Origin: Prevotella sp. P3-122
Lineage (GTDB): Bacteria; Bacteroidota; Bacteroidia; Bacteroidales; Bacteroidaceae
Reading direction: 5' to 3'
Length of the DNA stretch: 64,000 bases
Assembly (NCBI RefSeq): GCF_002251365.1
Contig: NZ_NPJH01000049.1
Location: forward strand, 62,001 to 126,000
In this document: in pieces, positions 52,938-63,402 of the stretch
Layout of the letters: the number at the start of each line of letters is the position of its first letter
How positions within the stretch are numbered: position 1 is the stretch's first letter
The notes under the pieces: generated by a model
What the model was told of the DNA's origin: nothing
The model's input: only the letters and a program-made list of their open reading frames with translations
Databases searched by the model: none
Position numbers and translations under genes: made by a program

Positions 52938-55562
52938 TTAGAGCTTAGCCAGTTCCACAACCTTGTCTACGGCAGCGCTGAGGCCGTCGGCGTTCTTGCC
53001 TCCTGCAGTGGCATAGTGTGGCTGGCCGCCACCACCGCCCTGAATGAGCTTGGCAGCCTCACGGACCATTTGTCCGGCATTCAGCCCGTGGTCGGCAACC
53101 ATGTCATCGCTGAGCATCACGCTGAGCATGGGCTTGCCGTTATCAACGCTTCCGATGACGCAGAGCAGGTTGCTGCCTACAGCCTGCCGGATTTTGAATA
53201 CGAGGTCCTTTGCGCTCTGTGCCGAAATGGGCAGAACGGAGGTTATAACGGTGGTGCCGTTGATGGTGCGGGCCTTCTCGATGAGGCTATCCTTGGCACG
53301 CTCCACGGCCTGTGCCTGGAACTGCTCTATGTTCTTCTTCATAGCGTCGTGCTCCTCGATGTATTTCTCTATGACGCCACGCAGGTCCTTGGCATTGTTG
53401 AAGAGCGAGCGTATGGCCTTGATGCTGTCCTCAAGAGCGTACATCATCTCCTCGCACTCCTCGCCTGTCTTTGCCTCGATACGGCGGATGCCTGCCGCCA
53501 CGCTGCTCTCGCTGACAATCTTGAACATGCCGATGCGGCCTGTCGACGTAGCATGTATACCACCGCAGAACTCGCAGCTCGGACCGAACCTCACGACTCT
53601 CACCTTGTCGCCGTATTTCTCGCCAAAGAGGGCAATGGCACCAAGTTTCTTGGCTTCCTCCATCGGGGTGTCGCGATGCTCGTCGAGCGGAAGGTCCTGT
53701 CGTATCAGGTCATTGACCATGCGCTCAACCTGACGCAGTTCCTCGTCGCTGACTTTCTGGAAATGAGAGAAGTCGAAGCGCAGGGTGTCGGGGCTGACGT
53801 ACGAGCCTTTCTGCTCTACATGGTCACCGAGAACCTGCTTCAGGGCGTAGTCCAGAAGGTGGGTTGCCGTATGGTTGGCTGCGCTGGCGGCACGCTTGTC
53901 GGTATCGACACATGCCATGAAGTCGGCATCTGGCTGCTTGGGCAGTTCCTTGACAATATGTATGCTCTGGTTGTTCTCACGCTTGGTGTCGATGATGCTC
54001 ACGGTCTCGTTCTCGCTAACCAGCACTCCGCAGTCGCCGACCTGTCCTCCCATCTCGCCATAGAATGGTGTAACGTCGAGCACAAGCTCGTAGAACGAGT
54101 TTTTCTTCTGGGTCACCTTGCGGTAGCGCAGTATGTGACATTCGTATTCTGTGTAGTCGTAGCCCACGAACTGCTGCTCGCCCTGTCGCAGCTCCACCCA
54201 GTCGCTGTTCTCTACGGCGGCAGCATTGCGTGCGCGTTCCTTCTGCTTCTGCATCTCCTCATCAAACTGCTTCTCGTCAACGGTTAGCCCGTTCTCGCGG
54301 CATATCAGCTCTGTGAGGTCAAGTGGGAAGCCGTAGGTGTCGAAGAGACGGAATGCCTGCACACCGTCAAGCTCGCTCTTGCCCTCAGCCTTCAGGCTGT
54401 CCATGGCTGTGGTGAGCATGCTGATGCCCTTGTCGAGCGTGCGCAGGAACGAGTCCTCCTCCTCCTTCATCACACGGCCTATGAGCTCGCGCTGTCCTGG
54501 CAGCTCTGGATATGCCTCGCCCATTTCATGTATGAGTGTTGGCATGAGCTTGTACATGAATGCCTCCTTCTGTGAGAGGAAAGTGTAGGCGTAGCGAACG
54601 GCACGGCGCAGAATGCGGCGGATGACATAGCCTGCCTTGGCATTGCCAGGAAGCTGACCGTCGGCAATGGAGAAGGCTACGGCGCGCAGGTGGTCGGCTA
54701 TGACGCGCATGGCCACATCGGTATTCTCGTCTACTCCATACTTCTTGCCCGACAGGCGCTCTATCTCGCGGATGATGGGCTGGAAGATGTCAGTATCATA
54801 GTTCGACTGCTTACCCTGCAGCATCCTTACGAGACGCTCGAAGCCCATACCCGTATCGATGACGTGCATTGGCAGACGCTCAAGTGAGCCGTCGGCCTTG
54901 CGGTTGTATTGCATGAACACGATGTTCCATATCTCTATGACCTGGGGATTGTCCTTGTTCACGAGCTCGCGTCCTGGCACAAGGGCTTTCTCCTCAGCCG
55001 AGCGTGAGTCAACGTGTATCTCCGAACATGGTCCGCAGGGACCTGTATCGCCCATCTCCCAGAAGTTGTCGTGCTTGTTGCCGTTGATGATATGGTCGGC
55101 AGGCACATGCTTGGCCCAGAAGCGGGCGGCCTCGTCGTCGCGCTCCAGTCCCTCTTCCTTGCTTCCCTCGAAGACCGTCACGTACATGTCTTCCGGGTTA
55201 AGGTGCAGCACGTCAACAAGATATTCCCATGCCATGTCGATGGCACCTTCCTTGAAGTAGTCGCCGAAGCTCCAGTTGCCAAGCATCTCGAACATGGTAT
55301 GGTGATAGGTGTCGTGTCCCACCTCCTCAAGGTCGTTATGCTTTCCGCTTACGCGCAGGCACTTCTGTGAGTCTACACGGCGTACGTCCGCACCAGGATC
55401 CTTGGTGCCGAGGATTATGTCTTTCCATTGGTTCATTCCGGCGTTGGTGAACATCAGGGTGGGGTCGTCCTTGATTACCATTGGTGCCGAAGGTACAATC
55501 TTGTGTCCTTTCGTCTCAAAGAATTTCTTGTACGATTCGCGTACTTCGTTAGCTGTCATCAT
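52938..55562 (-). CDS. alaS: Alanyl-tRNA synthetase
   Basis: Charges tRNA-Ala and edits misacylated tRNAs. The 874-residue chain has the class II aminoacylation core ([33 protein letters not shown]), the editing domain with HTATHLL near residue 565 and [13 protein letters not shown] near 665, and a C-terminal C-Ala domain ([14 protein letters not shown]). Start is MMTANEVR; either Met could be used. A -7 box (55644-55651, minus) lies about 80 bases upstream, divergent from the MerR gene. Confidence 0.97.
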   Translation of the reverse strand: MMTANEVRESYKKFFETKGHKIVPSAPMVIKDDPTLMFTNAGMNQWKDIILGTKDPGADVRRVDSQKCLRVSGKHNDLEEVGHDTYHHTMFEMLGNWSFGDYFKEGAIDMAWEYLVDVLHLNPEDMYVTVFEGSKEEGLERDDEAARFWAKHVPADHIINGNKHDNFWEMGDTGPCGPCSEIHVDSRSAEEKALVPGRELVNKDNPQVIEIWNIVFMQYNRKADGSLERLPMHVIDTGMGFERLVRMLQGKQSNYDTDIFQPIIREIERLSGKKYGVDENTDVAMRVIADHLRAVAFSIADGQLPGNAKAGYVIRRILRRAVRYAYTFLSQKEAFMYKLMPTLIHEMGEAYPELPGQRELIGRVMKEEEDSFLRTLDKGISMLTTAMDSLKAEGKSELDGVQAFRLFDTYGFPLDLTELICRENGLTVDEKQFDEEMQKQKERARNAAAVENSDWVELRQGEQQFVGYDYTEYECHILRYRKVTQKKNSFYELVLDVTPFYGEMGGQVGDCGVLVSENETVSIIDTKRENNQSIHIVKELPKQPDADFMACVDTDKRAASAANHTATHLLDYALKQVLGDHVEQKGSYVSPDTLRFDFSHFQKVSDEELRQVERMVNDLIRQDLPLDEHRDTPMEEAKKLGAIALFGEKYGDKVRVVRFGPSCEFCGGIHATSTGRIGMFKIVSESSVAAGIRRIEAKTGEECEEMMYALEDSIKAIRSLFNNAKDLRGVIEKYIEEHDAMKKNIEQFQAQAVERAKDSLIEKARTINGTTVITSVLPISAQSAKDLVFKIRQAVGSNLLCVIGSVDNGKPMLSVMLSDDMVADHGLNAGQMVREAAKLIQGGGGGQPHYATAGGKNADGLSAAVDKVVELAKL

Positions 55563-55643
55563 GTCTGTATGTTGTTATTCGTTTTTGTTTTTGTTTTGGA
55601 TTCCTTGTTTCACGATAGTTGACCCCTATCGTCAAAAACGTTG

Positions 55644-55651
55644 CAAAGATA
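55644..55651 (-). promoter_or_regulatory. -7 box of alaS
   Basis: TATCTTTG on the minus strand, about 80 bases before the ATG. Confidence 0.6.
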
Positions 55652-55673
55652 CTAATAAATTAATAATTGTAGA

Positions 55674-55703
55674 TTGTTAATTGGAAATTATTTGCTATCT
55701 TTG
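55674..55703 (+). promoter_or_regulatory. Promoter of the MerR-family gene
   Basis: TTG (55674-55676), 19-base spacer, TATCTTTG (55696-55703). Confidence 0.7.
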
Positions 55704-55729
55704 TCGCAAAATCTATGAAATAGCTTATC

Positions 55730-56080
55730 ATGGTACTTAACAAGGACAAGAATCTCAAGATATATTATTCCATAAAGGAAGTGGCCCAGATGCTTGGCGT
55801 TGCCGAGAGCACGCTGCGTTTCTGGGAGTCGGAGTTTCCGCAGATTAAGCCGAAGACTGCCCGCGGAACAGGCATCAGACAATATACCGAGAAAGATATA
55901 GAGCAGCTGAAGGTGATATACAATCTGGTCAAGGTCAGGGGCTTCAAGATTGCTGCTGCAAGAAAGATGCTCAACGTCAACAAGGAGGGAGCCGACCGAA
56001 GTGCCGACATCCTCAACACTCTAATTTCTGTCAGAGACCAGCTGAAAGACCTGAAAAAGCATATTGACACCCTTACCTGA
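55730..56080 (+). CDS. MerR-family transcriptional regulator
   Basis: A 116-residue DNA-binding protein. The winged helix-turn-helix has YYSIKEVAQMLGVAESTLRFWE (about 12-33) and the wing region TGIRQYTEKDIEQL (about 47-60), followed by a predicted coiled helix. It lacks the metal- or thiol-binding cysteines of many MerR proteins, so it is of the short general type common in Bacteroidota. The target is unknown; it is divergent from alaS. Confidence 0.88.
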   Translation: MVLNKDKNLKIYYSIKEVAQMLGVAESTLRFWESEFPQIKPKTARGTGIRQYTEKDIEQLKVIYNLVKVRGFKIAAARKMLNVNKEGADRSADILNTLISVRDQLKDLKKHIDTLT

Positions 56081-56160
56081 GGCATCCACTTCGACATCTT
56101 GACACCTTGATATCTCTAAGTTTCGATTTCTCTTTTTTATCTTGTGCTTCTGTTCCTCCT

Positions 56161-57114
56161 TCAAAATCCTCTTTGTTTATTCAACTCAGAGGCTTCCTTC
56201 TTTGTAAGTTGTCGGCTCCATCCGACCCTTTGCTCAGTCTTCGCTCCATCGCCGCTGTTGCCATATTCCGCATAGCGTGCCGTTTTCTCGTTGGCTGGAT
56301 TGCGCCAGTTTTCCCATCCCTCGGGACGTATGTGGCTTCCCAAGTGGCAATTCATGAAAACCGTGTGGGCATAGGGACGCCATGGACGGCCAAGGTACAC
56401 CTTCGTGATGCCTTCGGCTGCTGTTAGCCTGCAGTTGCTGAATACGTAGCCTATTTGTTGGTCGGAAGGCGTTGAGGCTGCCGTGATATAGCTGTCAGCC
56501 TTGGAGCAGATGGTGCAGTCTTCAAACCATGCCGTGGAGGGACCAAAGATAAAATCGGTTGTTCCCTCGATGTAGCAGCCGCTGAACAGCAGGCGCGTGC
56601 CAGCCTTGCCTGTGAAGACGGTATCCTGATTGCCCAGGAAGCGGCAGTTGACGAAAGTCAGCCGGTCGCCAGTGGTATGCAGGGCAACGGCCTGTCCAAG
56701 GCGTGCGGCGTTGTTCTCGATGGTGATGTTCTTCAGCGTTATGCCGTTGCCATCAATCTTCAGGGTGTATGTCCTGAAGGTTCCCATGGGTTTCCCTGTC
56801 TCGGGCATGAGGATATTGGCGTGGTCGTCGTATGTGATGACCGTCTGGTCGCGGTCCTCGCCACATATCTCTATATTGTCGAGCCACGAGGGAATGATAA
56901 GCTTCTCCTTGTAGATGCCCTTCTTGACAAATATCACCTTGTGGTATTCCATGAAGGCACGGCACACCTCGATAGCTTCGGCGACATTGCGGAACTCTGC
57001 CGTGCCGTCGCGGGCCACGAATATTGTGTCGGGATTATCGTACTTGCTGGCCGCCTGTGCTGCTGATGACGACAGCAGCAGGAGCAGAGCTGTTAGAAGA
57101 AGTATGTTGCGCAT
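56161..57114 (-). CDS. Secreted pectin methylesterase (CE8 family)
   Basis: A 317-residue exported enzyme that removes methyl groups from homogalacturonan. After a signal peptide (to AQA) the chain forms a right-handed parallel beta-helix with family motifs: YKEKLIIP (about 68-75), GQAVALHT (about 140-147), catalytic GNQDTVF and GTTDFIFG (about 161-192), and LGRPWRPYAHTVF (about 236-248). It starts 23 bases after the relA/spoT stop on the same strand, an unusual neighbour for a housekeeping gene. Confidence 0.92.
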   Translation of the reverse strand: MRNILLLTALLLLLSSSAAQAASKYDNPDTIFVARDGTAEFRNVAEAIEVCRAFMEYHKVIFVKKGIYKEKLIIPSWLDNIEICGEDRDQTVITYDDHANILMPETGKPMGTFRTYTLKIDGNGITLKNITIENNAARLGQAVALHTTGDRLTFVNCRFLGNQDTVFTGKAGTRLLFSGCYIEGTTDFIFGPSTAWFEDCTICSKADSYITAASTPSDQQIGYVFSNCRLTAAEGITKVYLGRPWRPYAHTVFMNCHLGSHIRPEGWENWRNPANEKTARYAEYGNSGDGAKTEQRVGWSRQLTKKEASELNKQRGF

Positions 57115-57137
57115 GGTTCTGTTGTTGATTAGTATTA

Positions 57138-59408
57138 TTAGATTTGTATAACCTCCTGCATGTCCTCTATCTGCTTTAGCGCATCTACTATTTCCTGCAC
57201 CTCGGCACGGTCGTGGACTCGTATTTCTATCTTTCCGTCGTATATGCCGTCGTCAGCGCTGATGGTCACACGATGGATATTGACATCAAGCTTCTCTGTG
57301 ATGACATCGGATATATCGTGGAGCATGCCCTTGCGGTCGATTCCCCTTATCTGGATGGTGGCATCAAAGAAGAGCACTTTGTGCATGTCCCATTTTGCGT
57401 CGAGAATACGGTTGCCAAAGCTCGACTTGAGCCTGTTGGCTACGGGGCATGCCCTTTGGTGAAGCTCTATCTGGTTCTTGTTGTCGATATATCCCAGGAT
57501 GTCGTCGCCAGGAATGGCGTGGCAGCATGTGGGGATGATGTACATGCCTATTGACTTCTCAGAGATTATGCATGGCTTCTTCTTGTTGAAGTCCTTGCCT
57601 ACTACGAGTTTCTTGGTCTGTGGATTCTCCTCCTTCTTTTTGCCTTTCCCGAGGAACGGCACGAACTTGCGCCATCCGGACGTTTCCGCGCCCGACTTCT
57701 GGCTCTTGCCATGCAGTTCGTTTAGGTCTTTCTCGCCCAACAATATGGTACGCTCGCCAAGAGCCAGGAAGAAGTCCTCGGCCTTCTGTATCTCGTGGAA
57801 CTCGCACAATTTCTCGACAACCGATGTTGTCAGTTCGGTCTCGTTCTTCTCAAGCCATTGCTTCAGGGTGTCCTCGCCTTTCTTCTGTAACTCGCGGTTG
57901 TCACGTCTCAGTATGGCCTGGATCTTCGCCTTGGCCTTTGCCGTAGAGGCGAATGTGATCCATGACGGCTGCACATGTTGCGACTTCGAAGTAAGTACCT
58001 CCACCTGGTCACCGCTCTTGAGCTTGTGGCTCAGGGGTACGAGCTTATGGTTGACTTTCGCACCAATGCAATGACTGCCAAGGAACGTGTGTATCTGGAA
58101 AGCGAAGTCCAGGACCGTACAGTTGGCAGGCATGGTCTTCACCTCGCCCTTTGGTGTGAAGACGAAAATCTCGCTTGCGAAGAGATTAAGCTTGATGGCA
58201 TCGAGAAAGTCCATCGCATCGGGCTGTGGGTCATCAAGAATTTCCTTGATAGTGCGGAGCCAGTCGTTCAACTCTCCCTCGTCCTCATGAGGCTGGTCGC
58301 CCTCCTTGTATTTCCAGTGGGCGGCGAAACCCTGTTCGGCAATCTCGTTCATGCGGTCGCTTCTGATTTGCACCTCTATCCATCGTCCCTGCTTCGACAT
58401 GAGCGTCACGTGCAGGGCCTGATAGCCGTTGGCTTTCGGATGGTTTAGCCAGTCGCGCAGGCGGTCGGGGTGGCTCTTGTAGATTTTGCTCAGGGCGACA
58501 TAGATATTGAAGCACTCGTAAATCTCGTTTGCCCGCACCTGTGGAGTGAAGATTATGCGCACGGCAAGAATGTCATATATCTCGTCGAAGGTGACATGCT
58601 TGTTCTGCATCTTGTTCCAGATGGAATAGGGGCTCTTTACCCTGGCCTTAATCTCGTATTGTATGCCCATGGAGTCAAGTGACTCGCGTATGGGAGCCGT
58701 AAAGTCAGCAAAGAGCTTGTTTCGTTCCTCCTCAGAAAGAGACAGTTTCTTTCGTATGTCCTCGTATTTGTCGGGGTGCTCGTATCTGAAGCTCAGATCC
58801 TCAAGCTCTGTCTTTATCTTGTTCAGACCAAGACGGTTGGCCAGCGGAGCGTATATGTACAACGTCTCTCCTGCAATCTTGTATTGCTTGTTTGGAGCCT
58901 GCGACTGCAGGGTACGCATGTTGTGCAGGCGGTCGCAGATTTTTATCAGGATGACCCTTATATCGTCGCTCATGGTGAGCAGCAGCTTCTTGAAATTCTC
59001 TGCCTGAGCTGATGCCTTGTCGCCAAAAATGCCTCCACTGATTTTTGTCAGTCCGTCGACAATCATGGCTATCTTTGAACCGAATATGTTCTCTATGTCC
59101 TCTACGGTATAGTCTGTGTCCTCGACCACATCGTGCAGCAGGGCGGCACTAATGCTCGTGGAACCCAACCCCATCTCCTCGCAGGCTATACGTGCCACTG
59201 CTATCGGGTGCATGATGTACGGTTCTCCCGACAGTCGTCTTACGCCCTTGTGTGCCTGCCTCGCGAAGTTGAAAGCCTTGGTGATGATGTCCACCTTCTT
59301 GCGGTGTGGTGAGTCGATATATATCTGAAGGAGTTGCTCGAAGGCTCCAGTTATAAGCTTGTCGTCAGCAATCTCACGCTCCTTGTTAGTCAGCTCTTGG
59401 TTTTCCAT
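57138..59408 (-). CDS. Bifunctional (p)ppGpp synthetase/hydrolase
   Basis: A 756-residue Rel/SpoT protein that controls the stringent response. The HD hydrolase domain is intact (HDVVEDTD, residues 92-99). The synthetase domain has KSPYSIWNKM, DILAVRIIF and EVQIRS. A TGS domain (about 405-465) and a C-terminal ACT domain (about 680-756) complete the usual order. It lies 78 bases after mltD and is probably the last of the par-linked genes. Gene naming (relA versus spoT) is ambiguous in this phylum. Confidence 0.95.
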   Translation of the reverse strand: MENQELTNKEREIADDKLITGAFEQLLQIYIDSPHRKKVDIITKAFNFARQAHKGVRRLSGEPYIMHPIAVARIACEEMGLGSTSISAALLHDVVEDTDYTVEDIENIFGSKIAMIVDGLTKISGGIFGDKASAQAENFKKLLLTMSDDIRVILIKICDRLHNMRTLQSQAPNKQYKIAGETLYIYAPLANRLGLNKIKTELEDLSFRYEHPDKYEDIRKKLSLSEEERNKLFADFTAPIRESLDSMGIQYEIKARVKSPYSIWNKMQNKHVTFDEIYDILAVRIIFTPQVRANEIYECFNIYVALSKIYKSHPDRLRDWLNHPKANGYQALHVTLMSKQGRWIEVQIRSDRMNEIAEQGFAAHWKYKEGDQPHEDEGELNDWLRTIKEILDDPQPDAMDFLDAIKLNLFASEIFVFTPKGEVKTMPANCTVLDFAFQIHTFLGSHCIGAKVNHKLVPLSHKLKSGDQVEVLTSKSQHVQPSWITFASTAKAKAKIQAILRRDNRELQKKGEDTLKQWLEKNETELTTSVVEKLCEFHEIQKAEDFFLALGERTILLGEKDLNELHGKSQKSGAETSGWRKFVPFLGKGKKKEENPQTKKLVVGKDFNKKKPCIISEKSIGMYIIPTCCHAIPGDDILGYIDNKNQIELHQRACPVANRLKSSFGNRILDAKWDMHKVLFFDATIQIRGIDRKGMLHDISDVITEKLDVNIHRVTISADDGIYDGKIEIRVHDRAEVQEIVDALKQIEDMQEVIQI

Positions 59409-59486
59409 GTCTTTTTCCTCCGTTGTTTGTCAGTATATATATAATAAGGTATAGGCCTGCAGTCGTCTGTCCAGTTTGTCTTTTTC

Positions 59487-60797
59487 CTATCTTACCCTCA
59501 GTTTCTTTCCAGCCCTGATGCTTGTTCCGCTTATTTTGTTAAGTTTCTTAAGCTTTGCCACGGTCGTATGGTTGCGTGCGGCTATCTCGCTTAGGGTGTC
59601 GCCCTGCCTGATGGTAATGCTCTTACCTTTGGTCTTGCTCTGTCTCTTGCGGCTCTTCGACGAGCTTTTCTTGCTTCCTGACGAGGCAGGCTCGATGGTA
59701 TTTACAGCCACCTCGCTACGCTTGCTGGTCACGTTTTCGGGTACGTATGCATAGATGGAGTCCTGATTGTCGATGAAGGTGGTAACCATTGTTTCAGGAA
59801 GCCTTATCGACGACAGCTTATTGGCTCCATTTACTATGTTGTGTCTGTATTGCGGATTTAGGGTTGCCAGTTGGTCTTGTGGAATGTCGAGGAAGTGGGT
59901 AATCTGCTCGAACCGCACGTCGCGGTCTACCATTATTGTGTCAGTCTTTACTGGCAACTTGGTCTCCATCGGGCAGATGTTATGGTCGCAATAGTAGCTC
60001 ATAACGTAGTTAGCGGCTATGAATGCCGGAACATACCCTCGGGTTTCTTTTGGCAGATATGGGTATATGTGCCAATAGTCCTTCACGCCTTTCGCCCTGT
60101 GTATGGCCTTTGTTATGTTGTCTGGTCCGGCGTTGTAGGCTGCGATGACGAGGTTCCAGTCACCGAATATCCTGTACAGGTCGCTAAGATAGTGGGCGGC
60201 GGCATAAGATGCTTTCACGGGGTCGCAACGCTCGTCGATGAGCGAGTTTACCTCAAGTCCGTATTGCTTGCCAGTGGCGAGCATGAACTGCCAGAGCCCC
60301 GTGGCTCCAACCCTCGAAACGGCCTTTGGGTTAAGGGCGGACTCTATGACGGGCAGGTATTTCAGTTCCAGAGGAAGGCCGTAAGTCTCAAGAGCCTGCT
60401 CGAAGATGGGCATGTAGAAGTTCTGTGCGCCAAGCATGTAGCTTACAGAGCGGCGTAGGCGGCCTGTGTATCTGTCTATGAACATCTGTACAACGTCATT
60501 GTAGGGCATTTCTATGACTGTCGGCAGTCTGTTTAGACGTTCCTTGTAGGTCTCCTTGTCATAGACAGGATTAACGTCCGACATGTTGCAGTCGTCGGCA
60601 GGCCTAAGGTATGTCTTTGCGTTGTAGAGGTTGAGCAGGCTGTCCAGCTCATATGTCATGGCCTCTGGGAGGTCTATCTCCTCCTCATTGCCATTATTGT
60701 CAGTCACTATGATTTCCGTCTCGTCGTTCTGGGCAGAAGCATGGCCTGATATGAGTAATGCCATGACCGCTGTTGCAAATATTGTTCTCTTCATCAT
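59487..60797 (-). CDS. mltD: Membrane-bound lytic murein transglycosylase D-like protein
   Basis: A 436-residue exported enzyme that cleaves the glycan strands of peptidoglycan. Signal peptide (1-22); SLT domain with catalytic Glu152 (PVIESALNP, then GATGLWQFM and AAYNAGP); a basic serine-lysine linker; and one LysM peptidoglycan-binding domain (about 390-436; RQGDTLSEIAARN). E. coli MltD has two LysM domains. It lies between the DUF5683 gene and relA/spoT. Confidence 0.92.
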   Translation of the reverse strand: MMKRTIFATAVMALLISGHASAQNDETEIIVTDNNGNEEEIDLPEAMTYELDSLLNLYNAKTYLRPADDCNMSDVNPVYDKETYKERLNRLPTVIEMPYNDVVQMFIDRYTGRLRRSVSYMLGAQNFYMPIFEQALETYGLPLELKYLPVIESALNPKAVSRVGATGLWQFMLATGKQYGLEVNSLIDERCDPVKASYAAAHYLSDLYRIFGDWNLVIAAYNAGPDNITKAIHRAKGVKDYWHIYPYLPKETRGYVPAFIAANYVMSYYCDHNICPMETKLPVKTDTIMVDRDVRFEQITHFLDIPQDQLATLNPQYRHNIVNGANKLSSIRLPETMVTTFIDNQDSIYAYVPENVTSKRSEVAVNTIEPASSGSKKSSSKSRKRQSKTKGKSITIRQGDTLSEIAARNHTTVAKLKKLNKISGTSIRAGKKLRVR

Positions 60798-60860
60798 TCC
60801 TTTGTTTGGTACGTGTTGGTTTTTGGGTGCGTTTGTTTTTGTTGTTTCCGGTGCCGTCTC

Positions 60861-61631
60861 TTAGAAGTTCAGGCTGCAGCTGACTCCCACAGATGTATGC
60901 CGGCTTCCCGTAAGATCTGTCTTCTGGCTCGATATTGTCGGAGCCACGCTGAGGCTCAGGTCTGGACTTATGTCGAACTCAGACAGCGAGGCGTCGACAT
61001 ATGCGTCGATTACTGACAGGGCATACACTCCCAACATGCAGAAGAAACTCATGTCGCGCCAACGGCGGTAGCGGTCCTTGCGCTTACGGAATATCTCCTG
61101 CCAACGCTGGGTGTTCTCGGGGGTTATCTGGTTGCCCAGATGCAGAAACTGGTTGTAGCTCTGCGTCTGAGGGTCATCGTCCATTATGTCCAAATAGGCT
61201 TGCGAGTAGTCGCGGTACATCATGTTGTTCCATCGCATGGCGTAGGCGCAACCGACAAAACCTCCATAGATGATGGGCAATTTCCAGTATTTGCGGTTGT
61301 ATATCTGTCCTGCGCCTGGGATGACGAGGGCAAGCCACATGGCCTTCTTGGCGTTAGGTTTCCATGTTGCCCAGTCACGCTTGGCTCTCTTTTTAGGAAC
61401 CAGCGAGTCGGGCAGCAGCTCTATCGGTACTTCGACCTCCTCGCTCATCATGGCGAGCGAGTCTGCTGTCCATGCGGAATCTGTATATGCTATATTCTTT
61501 TCCGTCTGAGGTTTTACGGGAACCACGGTTGCCGAGCTGTCCTCCTGAGCGTATGCGGGGTAAGAGAGACAGGCAAGAATGGCTGCTGCCGGGATGCTCT
61601 TGCGGAAAAAATCTGAAAGCCTGTTGACCAC
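60861..61631 (-). CDS. DUF5683 membrane protein
   Basis: A 256-residue envelope protein. Signal or anchor segment at the N-terminus, a linker rich in acidic residues, then the conserved DUF5683 block (ALVIPGAGQIYNRKYWKLPIIYGGF, about 98-122) and two more hydrophobic segments. The end (VGVSCSLNF) is beta-like. It is found between parB and mltD in many Bacteroidota and may link chromosome segregation and envelope growth, but no function is established. Confidence 0.85.
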   Translation of the reverse strand: MVNRLSDFFRKSIPAAAILACLSYPAYAQEDSSATVVPVKPQTEKNIAYTDSAWTADSLAMMSEEVEVPIELLPDSLVPKKRAKRDWATWKPNAKKAMWLALVIPGAGQIYNRKYWKLPIIYGGFVGCAYAMRWNNMMYRDYSQAYLDIMDDDPQTQSYNQFLHLGNQITPENTQRWQEIFRKRKDRYRRWRDMSFFCMLGVYALSVIDAYVDASLSEFDISPDLSLSVAPTISSQKTDLTGSRHTSVGVSCSLNF

Positions 61632-61638
61632 TATGCGA

Positions 61639-62529
61639 TTATCCTTTCATTTTGTCGAACATGTTCATGATACGCTCCAGCTCCGTCTCGTCAGCAAATG
61701 GTATGCTGATTTTTCCCTTGCCGCGGGCGTTGCATGTCAGCTGTACCTTGGCGTTGAAGAATGTCGAAAGCTGGTTCTTCAGGGTGGTCATGGCAGCCGA
61801 GTGCGAGTTGGCGGCATCTACATTCTTCTTGCTGCTCTCTATGTCCTCGCCGTTCTTTATTCTGTTCACCAGAGCCTCTACTTTCCTCACAGAGTAGTTG
61901 TTCTTCTGTATCTCCTTGTAGAGCTTTATCTGCATCGACGGGCTGTCGAGCGACAGTAGGGCGCGGGCGTGTCCCATGTCTATCTCGTGCTTCTGCAAAG
62001 CCATCTGTATCTGTGCGGGCAGCTTCAGCAGGCGAAGGTAGTTGGTGATGGCAGTGCGGCTCTTGCCTACCCGCTCGGAGACCTTCTCCTGAGTCATGCC
62101 GGTATTCTCAATCAGATGCTCGTATGCAAGGGCAATCTCTATGGCATTCAGGTCCTCGCGCTGGATGTTCTCCACGAGGGCCATCTCCATGACGTTCTCG
62201 TCGTTGATGGTACGGATGTATGCAGGGATAGCTTTCAGACCAGCCATCTGCGATGCGCGCCAGCGGCGTTCGCCAGCGATAATCTGGAAACGGTTGTCGG
62301 CAACCTGCCTGAGCGTTATGGGCTGGATGATGCCTATCTCCCTGATGCTTATGGCAAGCTCATGCAGCGACTCCTCGTCGAATTCCCGTCGTGGCTGGTT
62401 GGGGTTTGCCTCTATCTGGTCAATGGCTATCTCGTTGATTGTCGAGCTGCCCTGGGTGCGCACGTTCTCGGTAGAGATGAGGGCATCGAGTCCCCGGCCG
62501 AGTGCGTTGTATTTCTTGTGTACTGCCAT
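61639..62529 (-). CDS. parB: Chromosome-partitioning protein ParB
   Basis: A 296-residue CTP-dependent DNA-clamp protein. Motifs are PNQPRREFD (about 40-48), the CTPase box GERRWRAS (about 86-93), and the parS-reading helix-turn-helix (TQEKVSERVGKSRTAITNYLRLL, about 145-167). It begins one base after parA ends and is followed by the DUF5683 gene after 7 bases, so the three genes form one operon. Confidence 0.96.
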   Translation of the reverse strand: MAVHKKYNALGRGLDALISTENVRTQGSSTINEIAIDQIEANPNQPRREFDEESLHELAISIREIGIIQPITLRQVADNRFQIIAGERRWRASQMAGLKAIPAYIRTINDENVMEMALVENIQREDLNAIEIALAYEHLIENTGMTQEKVSERVGKSRTAITNYLRLLKLPAQIQMALQKHEIDMGHARALLSLDSPSMQIKLYKEIQKNNYSVRKVEALVNRIKNGEDIESSKKNVDAANSHSAAMTTLKNQLSTFFNAKVQLTCNARGKGKISIPFADETELERIMNMFDKMKG

Positions 62530-63294
62530 TTATTTGTTCTTGTTAATGATTTCTTTTGCAAGCATCAGGTGGTTCTTGCTGCCTGTGGAGTCTGCGTCGT
62601 ATAGGATTACGGGTAAGCCGTGGCTCGGACACTCGCTGAGCTTCACGTTGCGCTGGATGACGGTCTTGAAGACCAGCTCCTGGAAATGTCGCTTCACCTC
62701 GTCGTAGATAAGGTTTGCCAGACGAAGGCGGCTGTCGTACATCGTCAGCAGGAAGCCCTCTATCTCGAGCCGTGGGTTCAGCTTGCTCTTGATAATCTTG
62801 ATGGTGTTCAGAAGTTTGCTGATACCCTCAAGGGCGAAGTACTCGCATTGCACGGGTATTATCACGGAGTCGGCAGCCGTAAGGGCATTGACGGTGATAA
62901 GGCCCAGCGAGGGCGAGCAGTCGATGAGGATGTAGTCGTAGTCGTTGCGTATTGGTTCGAGCACTTGCTTTATCACCTTCTCCCTGTTGTCCAGGTTCAG
63001 CATCTCTATCTCTGCGCCAACAAGGTCGATGTGGCTCGGAATGATGTCCAGGCCGTTGATGTCGGTGGTATAGATGGCGTCCCTCACGTCGGCATGGTCT
63101 ATGATGCACTCGTAAAGCGAGCAGTCTACTTCTGCCAGGTCGACACCCAGTCCGGAGGAGGCGTTGGCCTGTGGGTCCGCGTCGACAACGAGAACAGACT
63201 TCTCAAGGGTTGCGAGCGATGCTGCAAGGTTTATCGACGTTGTCGTCTTGCCGACACCGCCTTTCTGGTTTGCCAATGCAATTATCTTTGCCAT
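62530..63294 (-). CDS. parA: Chromosome-partitioning ATPase ParA/Soj
   Basis: A 254-residue deviant-Walker ATPase that positions replication origins with ParB. Walker A KGGVGKTT (10-17), A' motif DADPQAN (about 38-44) and Walker B IDCSPSLG (about 124-131). It opens the par-mltD-relA block. A TAACTTTG box at 63327-63334 (minus) is its likely -7 element; it lies only 42 bases from the divergent surE -7 box. Confidence 0.97.
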   Translation of the reverse strand: MAKIIALANQKGGVGKTTTSINLAASLATLEKSVLVVDADPQANASSGLGVDLAEVDCSLYECIIDHADVRDAIYTTDINGLDIIPSHIDLVGAEIEMLNLDNREKVIKQVLEPIRNDYDYILIDCSPSLGLITVNALTAADSVIIPVQCEYFALEGISKLLNTIKIIKSKLNPRLEIEGFLLTMYDSRLRLANLIYDEVKRHFQELVFKTVIQRNVKLSECPSHGLPVILYDADSTGSKNHLMLAKEIINKNK

Positions 63295-63326
63295 TTTTAT
63301 TCTATGTTAATGCATAAATTATTTTG

Positions 63327-63334
63327 CAAAGTTA
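63327..63334 (-). promoter_or_regulatory. -7 box of the parAB operon
   Basis: TAACTTTG on the minus strand, 32 bases before the parA ATG. Confidence 0.55.
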
Positions 63335-63375
63335 CATATTTTATGTGAGATAGACGTAATTTAAACCTTTTTTCG

Positions 63376-63383
63376 TACTTTTG
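63376..63383 (+). promoter_or_regulatory. -7 box of surE
   Basis: TACTTTTG, 19 bases before the surE start. Confidence 0.6.
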
Positions 63384-63402
63384 CAGGAAAAATTTAAAAT
63401 AT

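Noticed and set aside
52890..54287. 465-codon plus-strand frame opposite alaS
   Set aside because: It is antisense to a certain essential gene and has no family motif; it is a codon-usage shadow. The same holds for 1655-2995, 14979-15995 and 12220-13041.
55606..55621. TGTTTCACGATAGTTG as a parS site
   Set aside because: It matches only the left half of TGTTTCACGTGAAACA and is not palindromic; it lies in the alaS leader, distant from parAB.
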